Origin: Plasmodium malariae
Lineage: Eukaryota; Apicomplexa; Aconoidasida; Haemosporida; Plasmodiidae
Reading direction: 5' to 3'
Assembly (NCBI RefSeq): GCF_900090045.1
Contig: NC_041786.1
Location: 3,299,001-3,363,000 of the forward strand
DNA length: 64,000 nt
In this document: one piece after another, positions 1 through 13,226 of the stretch
Layout of the letters: each line of letters opens with the position of its first letter
Numbering within the stretch: the stretch's first letter is position 1
Position numbers and translations under genes: made by a program
The notes under the pieces: model-generated
Told to the model about the DNA's origin: nothing
The model's input: only the letters and a program-made list of their open reading frames with translations
The model's database searches: none

Positions 1-1221
1 TATTCTCAGTTAGTTGGTCAGGGAACCTTTTTTGATGATCTTGAAATTATAGCCCTCCCATGCACAGAATTATCAAAAATGAAATGGAATAACAAGAATA
101 CAACATCTAATTGTCCTTATTATAAGGAAACTTATATAAATGAAACATTACCATATATTGTAATTAACGATATGTATTATAATTGGAACTTTGAAAAGGA
201 TGATGATAATAATTACTTATTATGTTCAAAAAATATAAAGGATGATAGTGCTTCGAACGTAGAAATGCATACTACTATAGCACTTTTAAAACAAAGAATG
301 TGCTCTGATGGGAACTTTACTTTTGATATAAATTTCTCTGACGATAATAAAATTACGGATAATAGTAAATCATATGTATATGTACTTTTTCACTTTGAAG
401 ATGAACATAATTTTAATGCACTTGAAATTACAAAAGACAACCTTAGATTTATAAATTATAGGAACAATGAACCAACAGTATTATCTGAGTTCAAAGATAA
501 AGAAAAATCAAAATATATAATAACAGAAAATGAATGGATTAAAGTCAGTTTACACTTTGATAAATTAAAGTTCAAGGCGATTATAAGTAATAACGACGAT
601 GAATTAGTACTAGATACAAATAAGGTTGATTTAGGTATGATTCGTCCAGGACAAGTTGGCTTCAAGATTCACAATTTTATTAAGGTAAAATTTGATTCCA
701 TACTTCTTTCATCTGCTGCATCAAACTTATATGAAAATTTTGTTCAAACTAAATCTAAAGCATGGGGCACATGTGAAGAAGCCATACATGTGTTAAATAG
801 GAGGTCTTCATGCGAGACTGATATATATCCAAATGAGACAAAAGAAAAACATATTAAATGCATTACAAATTTCTGTGAAGAATGTTGTTTACATCATACA
901 CAACTATTAGACATCAATGAGAAAAAACAGTGTGAGAAACACTGTAAAAAGAATGACCATTTGGCAGCTAAAATGCAAACACTTTTTGAAAAGTTCTTAA
1001 ATAAATGTGTTTCAATGGAAGAAAATAAAGATTATGAAAAGTGTGATAATAATGATACAGAGTGTAAGAATAAAATATGTGTACTTTGTTGCAAAAAAAA
1101 TGATCCTACAACTTCTAAGGAATTAAAGGGTTTATCTTTACGTAAATCAAAAGATGTGCAACAAAAAGAGATAATTGAGTGCCAGTTTCAGTGTAACCAG
1201 GTTCATCCAACAAATGAATAA
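1..1221 (+). CDS. CCp1: LCCL-family secreted protein, C-terminal part (CCp1-like), partial at 5' end
   Basis: The reading frame is open from base 1, so this is the last 406 residues of a longer gene that begins outside the window. The first ~235 residues alternate short strands with many aromatic and charged residues and end near FDSILLSS, which suggests a jelly-roll (concanavalin/levanase-like) lectin fold. The last ~150 residues are cysteine-rich, with clusters such as CEECC, CEKHC and CVLCC, as in the Cys-rich tail of the CCp/LAP proteins. There is no C-terminal membrane segment or GPI-type tail, so a secreted or complex-bound protein is expected. CCp proteins are known as multi-adhesion-domain proteins of gametocytes and gametes. 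The CCp1 assignment rests mainly on gene order: in P. falciparum, as I recall, CCp1 lies next to the bromodomain and epsilon-tubulin genes. The LCCL domain itself is not in the window, so another CCp paralogue is possible. Confidence 0.7.
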   Translation, partial: YSQLVGQGTFFDDLEIIALPCTELSKMKWNNKNTTSNCPYYKETYINETLPYIVINDMYYNWNFEKDDDNNYLLCSKNIKDDSASNVEMHTTIALLKQRMCSDGNFTFDINFSDDNKITDNSKSYVYVLFHFEDEHNFNALEITKDNLRFINYRNNEPTVLSEFKDKEKSKYIITENEWIKVSLHFDKLKFKAIISNNDDELVLDTNKVDLGMIRPGQVGFKIHNFIKVKFDSILLSSAASNLYENFVQTKSKAWGTCEEAIHVLNRRSSCETDIYPNETKEKHIKCITNFCEECCLHHTQLLDINEKKQCEKHCKKNDHLAAKMQTLFEKFLNKCVSMEENKDYEKCDNNDTECKNKICVLCCKKNDPTTSKELKGLSLRKSKDVQQKEIIECQFQCNQVHPTNE

Positions 1222-2554
1222 ATGGTAAAAAAAACGAGTGTCAAAAAAAGTAAGGTAAAAAAAAAAAAAAATATGATAAAATAAAGCAAAATTTTTATTT
1301 TTACATTTAGATATAAGTCATCCTTTTCTTCATTTCTCCCCCCATCTCGTACATGAAATATATTTTATACTTAATGTTTTTTTCTTCTAATGAGGGCTTA
1401 TCGTTGAGAGAAGAATAAATAAAAAAGAAACATTTACACCATGTTTAAATTAATCATTTCCTTATTTTTTATGCTGACTATTTACTAAACTGCAGTGTTT
1501 ATATTTTATCTTGAATAATTTGAAATTATACAATTTAACAATTGCATGTTTATGTTTGTTGATAAATTAAATGGAAAAAAAAAAAAAAAAAATTGTTACA
1601 TCATTTTACTTTTTGAACAGTTTATTCGCTATATATAGTGAACATTTTATTTTTTTACAGAAACATGTGAATTAGTTTTTGTAGTTTACACTTTTCTTCA
1701 ATTTTAATTTCACCATTTTCTTTATGTTATGAAAACATTAAGAAATATATAGAAACACACTATGAAAGAAAATATTCACAGATAATAATACGGAGCGCTA
1801 CGAACTATTTTTTGTAATCAAAAAATAATACAATTTCTTAATATTCAAATGTAGAAAAAGAAAACATAGGGTAAAAATTATAATAATTTATTTGAAGAAA
1901 AATTGGAAACCTGAAATTACATTGTTCCTCCAAATAATTTACAATTTATTTATTCATTATTATTTTTTCCTTTTTTTTTTTTGTATGTGCAACTTAAGAA
2001 ATGAAGGGAAACACATAAAAATAAAATACGAATAAAAAAACCATTTTATATTAAAATTTTTTCAAATATATAAAAAAAAGTTGCATACACAGATGTATAT
2101 TAATATATGAATGTATCATTTTTTAATAGTTATTTAAATTTTCCTTCTCTTATTTTCGGTTATTGAGAAAAGATGTATTTTTAAAAATTGTTGTCTATTT
2201 CATTAAATTTACGAACAGTTCTAAAATAAAGGTTTTGAAACATATAAAAAAAAAGTATAAAAAAAATATTTGTAATTACAAAAACAAGGTAACAAAATAG
2301 TTTCCTTAATAGTTAAATAATATGTTAATTGTTATTAGAATTGAAAATATTATTTTGTTATATGATAAAGTATATTATATTCATTTAAGAAATAACTATT
2401 TTATTCATTTTAAGGTAAACAAACACAATTGTATATAAATATATTTAGATTAATATAATATAAATATATCGGATATATATGTATTAAAAAATTGTCCAAC
2501 TAAAATTAAAAAAAAATAAAATAAATAATTTACATATTTGACCTAGTACGCCCA
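1222..2554. other. Convergent intergenic region (3' ends of both neighbours)
   Basis: This lies between two convergent genes, so it should hold both 3' UTRs. It contains A/T runs (for example 1258-1271 and 1574-1591) and no convincing exon on either strand. Confidence 0.6.
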
Positions 2555-4090
2555 TTAAATATTTGTGTATGTTTCATTTGGCTTATTATTCACTATCTTC
2601 TGAATCTTTTTATTCTTTAAAAATTCTTTATGAAAAAAATTATATGTATTTAAAAATTTTCTTAGGTTCAAATTCTCCATATCAGATGATGATTCACTCG
2701 AAATATCTTCACCTATGGAGTTTGGTACATATATAGAATTTAATTCATTATGATGAAAATACAGATGATCACATGGCTTGCTTAATTTTTCATTAATTCT
2801 GCCTTTAGTATTATGTCCGAATGAATTATAATTCATTGAGATATTATTACTGTTATTAACGGATAATTCGGAGTTATTGATGAATCTAAAGTTTTGGTTA
2901 TTCAGATCTTCATGTTTACTTTGCGTTTCAAATATAGAATTATTACCTATTTTATTCTGTTTATTTAAAAAGTAATTTTGCGTGTTTATATTTGCATGTT
3001 TATTTCTATCATTGCAATGGAAGCTATTTTCTCCGTATTTTTTATTTCCTAATAAATATGATTTTAACTTATCAGAAAATTGGGATTCGTTTTGATCATT
3101 ATACATTATATTGGACAAATTCTTATCTAATGTTAGTATGTTTTTAATATGATGTCTTCCAACACCTAGTAAACAATTTTTGTCATAAGAAATATTTTTG
3201 TTAAAATCATCAAAATCTGCTACATCTAAACCGAACATCCTTAAATCATTAAAAGCAGAATAGTATAAATTACTTGAATCTGCGTTATCTAAAATGTTAT
3301 AAATATTTGGAAATATGCTAATGAATGTGGGAAGATTTTCTTCTCCAATAAAATTTTTCACGCTCTCTTTATAATTTAAGAGTTTCATCGTTAATTCCTC
3401 CTTTTCAATGTTGCATGTTGTAACTTCTTTTGATTGTTTTTTTTTTTTTTTCAAGAATATCTTCATTTTCAGTTAAATCCCTATTTAATGAACCACCAGA
3501 ATGATTTTCAAAAAATTGGCTTTTTTTTAGGATTTCATTATTAATATTTTTATTATATTTATTATAATGGTTGTTATTTGTTCTAAAAATATTGTCATTA
3601 TTAATAAATGAAAAGGAATTAATGCAACCTCCAGCATTATCTTTATTACAGTTTTTATGTATTTTTCCACAATTATCATGTTGAATAGTATTCCCCGAAT
3701 TATTAAAACAGTAATTATTACGTTTCTCTCGACTTAATAATTTACATTTTTCATTATATAAGTCTAAATTTTCATTTGCATCACATCTCTTTCTTTTTCT
3801 AATATATTCATATAACTTCTTGTAACTATCATTAATGTCTGTTAAGCAATCTTCATTAATTTTTTTTTGGGGCAAAAGAGATTTTTGAAAAAAAATATTA
3901 TACAATGATTTACTAATATTTACATAGTTATATAAGTTGGGATGGTTATCTTTTTTATAAGATAACACTTTAATTAATGAATTAAAAATATCCTTTGATT
4001 TGTCATTACTATTCAATATAGTATCTATGATTGCGCTAAAGTTTTCCTGCTCTATCAAATTTTCTAGACTAGAACTTGTGTTATCATTTC

Positions 4091-4163
<73 letters not shown>

Positions 4164-4172
4164 ATTATTATA

Positions 4173-4269
<97 letters not shown>

Positions 4270-4962
4270 ATTATTATTATTTATAAGGTTGTTAAAAGAT
4301 CCAAATTCATTGCAACGAGAAATATTAGGCACTTTTACATTTGATTTTTCTAATATTTTATTGTTACTTTTTTTTTTTTTCTTATTAAGAGAATTAATAG
4401 ATATATCTGTGTTATCATTGAAGTTGTTTTTAACATCTACATTTACTTTACATGGTCTTCCTACCTTTCCATGTTTCTTTATCTTTACATTTCTTTTATT
4501 TTCTTTTATGGTACCCTTTTTTCCATCACTTATATCAGTGTTAAGTATAGCATTATTTACAATATTTTTATCCTCGTTATGATATAGGAGATGTATATTT
4601 AAATATTTCCTATGCATTTTAATGCTAATTTTATTGTAGTAGTTTTCTACATTTTCTGCTATTTTGTGGTATATTGTACTTCTATCATTATAAGTATAAC
4701 AATTGTTGATAATTAAAAAAAAATCATTTTCGAACTGTTGAAAGCTGTTATATTTAAAATTTTGAATTTTTTGTTTCATCGTGGTAAAATCCATTGGTTC
4801 CTTTATTATGTTCAAATAATCAGGAACATACTGTACGTTCACGGGGTATAAAAATATCCTTTTTTTGTCAAAAGCTATTAGTTTATTTAACAAATTTGTT
4901 AATACTTCATTTTTCCTTCTTAGTTCCTCTAGTTCGTCATATTTAATTTTGTTTATACTCAT
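2555..4962 (-). CDS. BDP4: Bromodomain protein with AT-hook (BDP4-like); two frame breaks in low-complexity DNA
   Basis: A bromodomain occupies about residues 20-112. The ZA-loop/helix-A part includes FLYPVNVQYVPDYL and IIKEPMDF, and the acetyl-lysine anchor is Asn92 in CYTYND. An AT-hook-like core (KVGRP, about residues 163-172) follows, then a long Asn/Lys-rich, poorly structured tail. Bromodomain proteins read acetylated histones in the nucleus. The first ATG is at 4962; in-frame sequence extends to 4980 but without an ATG. The frame is lost twice. One extra or missing base lies in an AAT microsatellite near 4231-4236, and a second lies in a run of 15 T at 3437-3451. Both sides of each break continue with the same N/K-rich style, so one protein of about 800 residues is likely. 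Sequencing or assembly error is the simplest cause; true pseudogenisation is less likely because the rest is intact. The BDP4 symbol is from remembered gene order. Confidence 0.82.
3437..3451. repeat. T15 homopolymer inside the bromodomain gene (frame break)
   Basis: A run of 15 T (poly-Lys codons on the minus strand). The upstream frame runs into a stop about 30 bases after it, while the next frame opens across it with Lys-rich sequence, so the run holds a one-base difference. Confidence 0.85.
4092..4282. repeat. ATT/AAT trinucleotide microsatellite encoding poly-Asn
   Basis: About 60 copies of a trinucleotide, read as Asn codons on the minus strand with a few Tyr interruptions. At 4231-4236 an irregular unit (TTATTT) breaks the three-base periodicity and shifts the frame. 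Confidence 0.95.
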
Positions 4963-5719
4963 TTTGAACTTATAACACACAAAAAAAATTCAAAAAAAAA
5001 AATAACAAAATGAAAATAAAAAATAAAATAAGTAACGATGTGCACTCATATACGTATATTACATATATATATGCGTTTGTAATATCTTTTATAAATGAAA
5101 CATTTTTTTTTATAGCAAGAACGTTTTTCTATAATTTAAACTTCATAACTAAAAGCATGTTATTGTTAATTACATGTCAAAATATATATTATTCAAAATG
5201 TTAAAATATATTTCCTTCTTTAGGATCATATTTTATATTTAACCATCTCAGTAAATCTTGACAATATATTTATTTCAATATTTATTATGTTCATTATTAT
5301 GAAGCCTTAATCAAGTCAGAAGAATTGTGAGAACAAATCATCATAAAATTATATGGAAAAAATAAAAATTATTTATATTTTAAAAAATTTTAACAAATAA
5401 GTTGTTTTTTTATTATTTTTATAAATTAACTTACAATATTTCTTATAAATATCTGTTCATATTGTTTTGTTTTGTAATTTATTCATGAATATATATAATA
5501 CATGTATATATGTACATCCTTTTAATTTAAAGGAATTATAATATTTCACTTCGATAAACCTGTACTTGAAGTTTTGTTCAATATTAAGTTACATAAGAAA
5601 AAACAATTCTTTTTAATTTTTAAAGAAGTCACGTATGGTTCCTTAAATTCAGTAAAAGTGCAAAAACGATATAAAATGTATTAAAAGGAAAAACACTTAT
5701 TTTAAAGAAAAAAAAAAAA

Positions 5720-5751
<32 letters not shown>

Positions 5752-8661
5752 TTATATGTATATATAGTTTAATTATAAAAGTTGCAAAATAAAGTGCAGG
5801 ATTTTTTATTACATATAATATAAAAAAATAAAATAAAACGAAATAAAACAGTTCTGTATATAAAAGAGTTTTGTTAGGATTTTTCTGTTTTTCATTTAAA
5901 ATTTTTATTTACTCTATTTACATACTTCGTCGGGGATTAAAACATAATATTTATTATATGTAAATTAATAAAGAACAACCTTTATTTATTATAACATTTA
6001 TAAAAAGTTACGTGCGACGTTTTTTTATAGAAGTTAAGAATTGAATACATAATACATAAAATTTTCGTGATATAATACATTTCCCAATAAATAATAAAAG
6101 TTTTGGTTATCCCTCAATATGTATAAGCTTCTTCGTTTTTATTGTAAAATAGGATTATAAATATTCTTTTAACAATGTAAAACATAATTTTTTGTAGTCC
6201 ATAAATATATTTTATAATTTTTTTTTTTATTTATTTAAAATGTGGAATTATATTATATAATTGTAATAATTTAAGTAAAAACAAAGATAACTACCTTTAA
6301 AATTATTTAAATGAGAATAAATCCTGTCAGTTTCATTTTCCATGATGTTTTTCAATTCTTATGCCAATTTTTTTTAATATTTTCTTTGTAACATCTATAT
6401 TTTGTTTGCTCTACTTTGCGTAAAATGAGAACCATTATTTGATGAGAAAATAAAAATTTGTAATTTGTTTTTTTTATATATTTTAGCAAATGTTGTTAAA
6501 TGTTCATAAGAACACTCTAATTTAATAGATTTACATGCGTTTAAAACATTGTATGCATAATATATTCAACATAATTCAAGTTGTAAACTGTTCAAAAAAA
6601 AACATAAGTAGAATGTGAAGGTAAACTTTTTTGTTCTAAATGAAATTTTCATTAGAACATAAAAGTGTGCAATGAATAATAATACTAAAATATTATGTAA
6701 TTTTACAATATTATGAATTTTTTTTTATTTTGATAGTTATATAATATGATTAATCTTCGATTAATTATGTTTTACAAAATAGAGGGAAATGATTCTTTAT
6801 TGGTAATTAATTTTTAACTATTTTTTTCTGAGTCATGTAATTTACAAAAAAAAAAAAAAAAGTAGCGGAGTAATTCAAATAATAATGATAATGAATATTA
6901 TAAATTGTTGAATATAAAAATTTGCTGTAATATATAATGCTGATAAAAGTTAAATATGTTTATTTTTTTTTTCTGGGACAGTGTAGGAATTATAACATAT
7001 CAGCTAAAATACAATAAGTTCATATTTTAGAGTTTCGAAAAGTAGTCGGATGCATATTTTTTAACATAATTTTACTTTGAACTTTTTCAAGAAACTTTAA
7101 TAAGAACAAAGAAAAATTATTTTCCATATATTATATTTTTTATGATTATACACTTTATAATCTCAAACTTAAGGAGTTATTAAATGCATTATCATTAGGA
7201 ACGTCCTTTTTGCTTAATTAATTTAATGTGCCACTGCATATTCTAGCAGATACCACTTTCCACATAAGATGGAATTCTTCAGTATTCGCATATTACCTTA
7301 TTTACATAATAATTTTTTATATTTATTTTATAAAACTTATAATATCTAGTTAATTATTTATTTTGTTTATTCTATTTATGTAATAAATACTTATAAATAT
7401 TAAAAATATGATTTTTTACATAAAATTTCTTTTCCTATTAGAATTAGAAAAAAAGAAAAGATAAGTAAAATGTGAAGACATCATCTGATTTAAAGTAGTC
7501 CATAAATTTTTTTACTTTTTTCTATTTGAAGTATTTTGCGTGTAACCATGTTTAAGAGACTTACTAATTTTTTAAGGTATGTGTATTTGTTCTCTATAAT
7601 ATTTTTTAATTTTACTTAATTTTCAAAAGGCGAATTTCACAAAAAGTGGTATCATTTTTAGTTCCATTAATATTGTTATGTGTTTGAATCAAGGAATTTT
7701 TTTTAATTTTGTTGTCTTTTTGTCGTAATAATACATTTAAATTTTAAATCTTAAAAATTATTTAATGTTAACCTTATACTATATATTGATTACAGCATAT
7801 AAATGTAAGCCACTTTCTTTTGTAAATAAGCTTCTCTTTTTTAAGGTAAAAAAAGTAGAGTAAAATGAGAATAAAAATTTCTTTTATATAAAAATTTTAT
7901 GTATTTTCATATTTTTGAATTTAAAGAATGTTTGAATTCTTAAAAAAAGTTTTTTTTTTATACAAATAAAAGAAGTTTAATTATGTTTCTTATTACTAAT
8001 TTTAAACAGTCCTTGGTAGACACGAAATTACGTCATTATATTTTCTATATTGTTTTTGTTAAATTTTTTTTATGTTGGAAAAGAAGTAATTTAAGTAATT
8101 ATTAATTATATGCTACAAAATTATATTAATTTCTTAAATAAATATTTATGTTTAAGCTTTTATGGAGATATGTGAACTTTCGAAAAAGATGAAAATAAAA
8201 ATGGGTGAATGTGCAAACATTTTTGTCTTCATGTATAGATGCGTTATGGGAAATTTTAATTTTGATTAAACAGTATAAGCATTTAAATGCTACTAACAAA
8301 ATAAATAACACACCATATTATTCTCAAGAGATAAGGGGGAGGTTAATTGGGACATGAAAAGTGGAAAACAATTATATTTTCATGTATGACACATGAATAA
8401 AAGCAAACATACATAATTACATGAGAATACGAATGAATAAATAACGCATATGTAAAAAGGGTAAGGTAGTTGACTGGGTAAAAAAAAAAACAAAACGAAT
8501 CAAACATGCGTATACGAGATATAAAATAGTTTATAAGAGTAAAAAAATAAAGAAAATAAGAAATCACTTTTAAACACAGATCCGCTAAAAGAAGATAAAT
8601 TTATAAATAAAAATTTGATGAAAAAGAAGGGGAAAAAGTAATTATATCAATATAAGAGTCC
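4963..8661. promoter_or_regulatory. Divergent intergenic region between bromodomain and epsilon-tubulin genes
   Basis: This 3.7 kb stretch separates two genes that start on opposite strands, so it must hold both promoters and 5' UTRs. It has a TA-rich block at about 5720-5765 and many short A/T runs. Short open frames here begin without ATG or have no coding character. I see no defined promoter motif. Confidence 0.6.
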
Positions 8662-10158
8662 ATGGTACGCGAAATCATATTTTTACATGTTGGACAATGT
8701 GGCAATCAATTAGGTCATGAGTTTTGGTCTGTAGCAATTAAGGAACATTTGAATAAAAAAATTAACGAGAAAAGAGAATTGGTAGGAAAGCACAGTTTTA
8801 TGAACGATTCTGCATCCTCCTTTTTTGAAAATGTGTATAAAAATTTTAATTTAAATCAAAAAGAAAGTTTAAAAGCCCGAGCCATATTAATAGATACAGA
8901 AACTGGAGTAGCAAATGAAATTATGAAAAGTTCCATTTCTCCATATTTTGATGAAAATAACATTTTTACGCAACATTCAGGGGCAGGAAATAATTGGTCA
9001 CAAGGATACATGTACTATGGAAAGATGTACGAAACATTAATAGATAACATAATTAGAAAAAATGTAGAAAAATGTGATTCTTTACAATCTTTTTATATTA
9101 CATCATCATTAGGAGGTGGAACTGGATCCGGCTTAGGTTCCTATATTTTAGAAATGTTATCTGATAATTATAAACAAATAAAATTTAGTAACTGTGTATT
9201 TCCATCAGCTTGTGACGATGTAATTACATCTCCGTATAACAGTTTTTTTGCCTTAACAAAAATTCATGAATTTTCAAATTGCGTTTTACCTGTTTCAAAT
9301 GATGCATTACTAGACATTTTAAATAGTAAAAAATTGAAAGAAAAAAAAAATGATAAAAATGATTATTCAAAGATGAATAATATAGTAGCTAATGTAATTT
9401 TAAACTTAACTAGTTCTATGAGATTTGAGGGTTCATTAAATGTGGATATAAATGAAATATGTACGAATTTAATTCCATACCCCTTTTTTAACTTTATGTT
9501 GTCCTCTCTAAGCCCTTGCGTAGAAACGGAAAATATTAGAACTTTTGATCACTTGTTCAAAAATGTTTTAAATCGTAATAATCAAATGCTCATAGCCAAC
9601 CCAAAGGATGGTCTTAGTTTATCCATGGCATTTTTAGTTCGGGGTAATATCAATATTTCAGATGTTACTAAGAATGTATTGTTAATAAAAAATAATTTGA
9701 ATATCCTCCGTTACAACAAGGATGCTACAAAAATAGGGTTATGTAATGTATCCCCATTAAATCAGCCGTATAGTTTATTATGTTTGATTAACTCGTGTGA
9801 AATAAGAAACAGTTTTCTGCAAATATTAGAAAGATTTAATAAATTGTTCAAAAGAAAGGCACACTTGCATCATTACTTGGAATATTTAACTATGGATGAT
9901 ATTTTAGAATTTAAAGAAAAAATACAAAATTTAATTTTTGAGTATAGTTATATTCAAAAAAATTCATTCTGCTCACCAAAGTTTTTAAATAGAAATACTA
10001 TAAATATATTAGGATACGATATATGCGAAGAAAATGATACACATGATAATAATTATATCAACTTAGAGAGTAGTAATCCGTATTATTTGAAGTCCAAAAT
10101 AAAAAAGTGCGATAAAAGTATTAGCTGGTTTGATTTTAAAACAAAACCAATTATTTAA
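8662..10158 (+). CDS. Epsilon-tubulin
   Basis: This is a single-exon, 498-residue tubulin. The N-terminus MVREIIFLHVGQCGNQLG carries the nucleotide-binding loop found in all tubulins, and the tubulin signature GGGTGSG is at residues 151-157. A further hallmark is HSGAGNNWSQGY at about residues 105-116. The sequence differs from alpha, beta and gamma tubulins in having inserts and no acidic C-terminal tail; it ends in FDFKTKPII. Epsilon-tubulin is a basal-body/centriole tubulin. In Plasmodium its natural place would be basal-body and axoneme formation during male gamete formation. The length is close to other epsilon-tubulins, and the first ATG directly precedes the conserved start. Delta-tubulin is the main alternative; gene order next to the bromodomain gene supports epsilon. 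Confidence 0.88.
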   Translation: MVREIIFLHVGQCGNQLGHEFWSVAIKEHLNKKINEKRELVGKHSFMNDSASSFFENVYKNFNLNQKESLKARAILIDTETGVANEIMKSSISPYFDENNIFTQHSGAGNNWSQGYMYYGKMYETLIDNIIRKNVEKCDSLQSFYITSSLGGGTGSGLGSYILEMLSDNYKQIKFSNCVFPSACDDVITSPYNSFFALTKIHEFSNCVLPVSNDALLDILNSKKLKEKKNDKNDYSKMNNIVANVILNLTSSMRFEGSLNVDINEICTNLIPYPFFNFMLSSLSPCVETENIRTFDHLFKNVLNRNNQMLIANPKDGLSLSMAFLVRGNINISDVTKNVLLIKNNLNILRYNKDATKIGLCNVSPLNQPYSLLCLINSCEIRNSFLQILERFNKLFKRKAHLHHYLEYLTMDDILEFKEKIQNLIFEYSYIQKNSFCSPKFLNRNTINILGYDICEENDTHDNNYINLESSNPYYLKSKIKKCDKSISWFDFKTKPII

Positions 10159-13100
10159 TTTAATAATGCATTTTATCCTATCCCAGATGCTATATTTAGG
10201 TATGCATGTTTGTGATCGTGCCTTATGTATTTGTTTTATCTACAATAATGCTTTAAGTATTTTTATTATTTTTTATGTAAACTTTTTTTTAAAGTTATGT
10301 TTTTTAAGTAAGTTATTTTATATTATCTTATTACAGTTAACTTCTATTTTTGTAGTAATTTCGCTTTTTTAAAGAATAACACATAAGGAATTAATATGTA
10401 AAAATTTCACTTTACTGGAAATACCATATTCTCCTAATATATTAAGGATCACATGCTATATTTTATTAATTTATATTGTATTAATTTTTCAGCATCATAG
10501 TGTTAATATTAGTAAACTTTTTACCCTGTTCTGTAGCAATGTAACATAATAGAGCCATTGAAACGTGAAGTGACATTTAAACATTTAGAAGTTGATAATT
10601 ATTCTGGTTGAATGTTAAGAAACAGATGAAAAATACATGCTAATGAATAAATATTATTTTCTTTTCCTTTCCTTTTTTTGTATTTTTAAATACCTCTGGA
10701 AGTTTTTACTATAAAGGGGTTACACTTACATGATTGAAGGGACAAAAATAGCATTAATTAAATGAACTTTAGAGAAATAACATATTCGTTGGAATAGTGT
10801 TAAATAATTTGTCATTAAACTTCATATCTTATCAAAGTTGACAATATGCAGAAGTATAGAGATATTACTCATTATAAAATAAACGTAGATGATCTGTAAT
10901 TGTTAATAAAAAGGGTTACATTTTTGAATAGGCTATTCCATTACGATAAAAACCACAAAAATGTGAAAAATAATCAAATTTTGAATTATATAATGGTTAA
11001 GCAACTATATGGTTAAAAGGTGATTTTCATAAGAAAAATGTAAAAAAATAATAATGTTTATTAATTTTTTTTAGCTAAAATAGAAGAAGGGACATGTTTT
11101 TATGCATATATTCATACAAATGAATTATTTATCTTTGAAAATTATGCCATGAATTAACTTTTTTCAGTAAAAATTTGTTTATGAAAATGCGCTTTTATTA
11201 TAATATATACATTATTATAAAAAAATATATTATGGATATGGTTAATATTAAATTTGGCGAAATTTTTTTTTTTTTTTTGATTAAAAATCTTAAGATGTTG
11301 CATGTAAAATTTTAATTTTTATGTATTACACTGTTGTATAAGAAGAAATAAATTTTATAAAAAAGCATAATTATCGAAAAATTTGTACTTTTCCACATAA
11401 CATGAAGTGTTTATTTTATCTTAACACTGCATGTTAAGGGGTGCATAAAGGTTACAAAATAAATTCAGAAAAAAAACTAAAAAACATTAATAATTCATTA
11501 GATAATATGTGGAAGTTAATTTTGCATACTAATAGAAAACACCTTAATTTTATATATGTATGTATTATGTATAGGAAATGGAGTTAATTATAATTAATTA
11601 AAAGACCCTAGATGTTAATGAGTAAATTACTAAAAAAAAAATAGGCTATGCCCACAAAATAATCCACTTAAAAGAGTTAATTTATGCGTTAAATTATATC
11701 TAAAAACGAACTATTCTATTATATTGAAGAAAAATGAGCAAACATTAAAGAATACAACAATTATATAATAATAAATTAAGTATATATGTACATACTAAAT
11801 ATTACAATTTAAATGCTACAGATTAAAAATAATATTAAAGTAAAAAAATGAATATAATGAAGGAGAAAATTAATTTTTTCAGTTATATTATTCTTTGATA
11901 ATTTTATATTTGTCTAAATCACATTATCAATATATATATTAATATATATTGAGCTAATTATATGAAACATTTAGCTTCTATGATTTCTTTATTTTTAAAT
12001 GACCATTATTTTACGAAATATATATTGATATTCACGTATTTGTGGATTTTAGCTTAGTATGAATATTTTTTAGAGTAAAAATGCAAAATATTAAAGGAAA
12101 AAAAATGTATGCAAACGCTATATTCATATATTCTATTTTTTTTTTTTTTTTTTTGTCCTCATATTATTATATAAAAAAAGAAAATTTTTTATGTTTCTTT
12201 CATTTTAAAAATTAAAAGACTAAACATTATTTATATATATTTATCTTAAATGTTAATAGAGTTTACAAATGTTAATGCACATTAATCAAATAAAATTATA
12301 GGTTAGGAAGCACTGTGATTGTTAATAACATTTTTCAATAATTATAAGGATAGAACAGCGAAAGGGAAAGATCAATTTGTTTATGTATATAAATATTACA
12401 AACTAGGTAACACTGTTTTAATGCTTTTGTACTATCATTATTATAATATTTTTATAAATAAAAATTACAATCTTATTTAAGACTTCAAGAAGATAAATTC
12501 TAAGGGGTGCATAAATAAGTGGTGTAATATATATTGTTTCCTGCCCTTTTTTTTTTTTTTTTTTTTTTTATTATTATGTTCATACTAGGATATTTTGAAC
12601 ACTTAAAATTTATATTAAATGCATTATGCTTGTAACATTTAATAGAAGGCAATTATTTTAGTTTCGTTTTATAAATATATTAATAGAGCCTACTCAGAGG
12701 CACTTTTCTAACGTATATATATGATTCGAAAATTAAGTAATATAAAATATTTAACATTAATATGTTTCTTTAAAGAATTTTATGTTTTTTTATACGATTT
12801 TTATTTATATATTGCATTTTCTTTTTAATCAATGTGGTAATTTTATAGAAAAATAAACAATAAAGTCTCCTGGGTATAACACTTAACAACCTGTTCTGTG
12901 TATTTTGAAAATACACACTCAGATTTACTCTTTCTTGAGTAGTTCGATAAATACTACTTAAAGATATCAAGATAAAAGTATTTTAAGCAAATTTATTCCG
13001 AAGATATAGTTTTTATTTTATATAATAAAGGTCTTTATTAAATAATTTACCACGAGGATTAATGCCTCATTGTGTTTGTTAAAATAGTTTCGTATATTTA

Positions 13101-13226
13101 AATTGCCCATAATTTATTATAGTATTATAAAACATACTAAAAAAACGACTTAACAGATATCCGCCATTAAACCTTTTTTTTTATTTTATTTTTTTAAATA
13201 TAAATTTAAGAATAAAACTGAAGAAT
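10159..13226. other. Intergenic region, 3' of epsilon-tubulin and 5' of the next + strand gene
   Basis: Contains long T runs (about 11265-11278, 12136-12154, 12548-12569) and a perfect inverted repeat at 12897-12917. No supported gene. A 66-codon minus-strand open frame at 12770-12970 lacks an ATG at its start and is not called. Confidence 0.55.
12897..12917. repeat. Perfect 10-bp inverted repeat with 1-base centre
   Basis: TGTGTATTTT, G, AAAATACACA: two fully complementary 10-base arms around one G, about 310 bases upstream of the start codon at 13227. It could be a dimeric protein site or a hairpin. Its function is unknown. Confidence 0.6.

Noticed and set aside
4076..4270. Plus-strand poly-Tyr/poly-Leu frame
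   Set aside because: It is the antisense of the Asn-coding microsatellite of the bromodomain gene.
8126..8567. Two minus-strand frames just upstream of epsilon-tubulin
   Set aside because: They lie in the expected promoter/5' UTR, are hydrophobic by composition only, and have no recognisable features.
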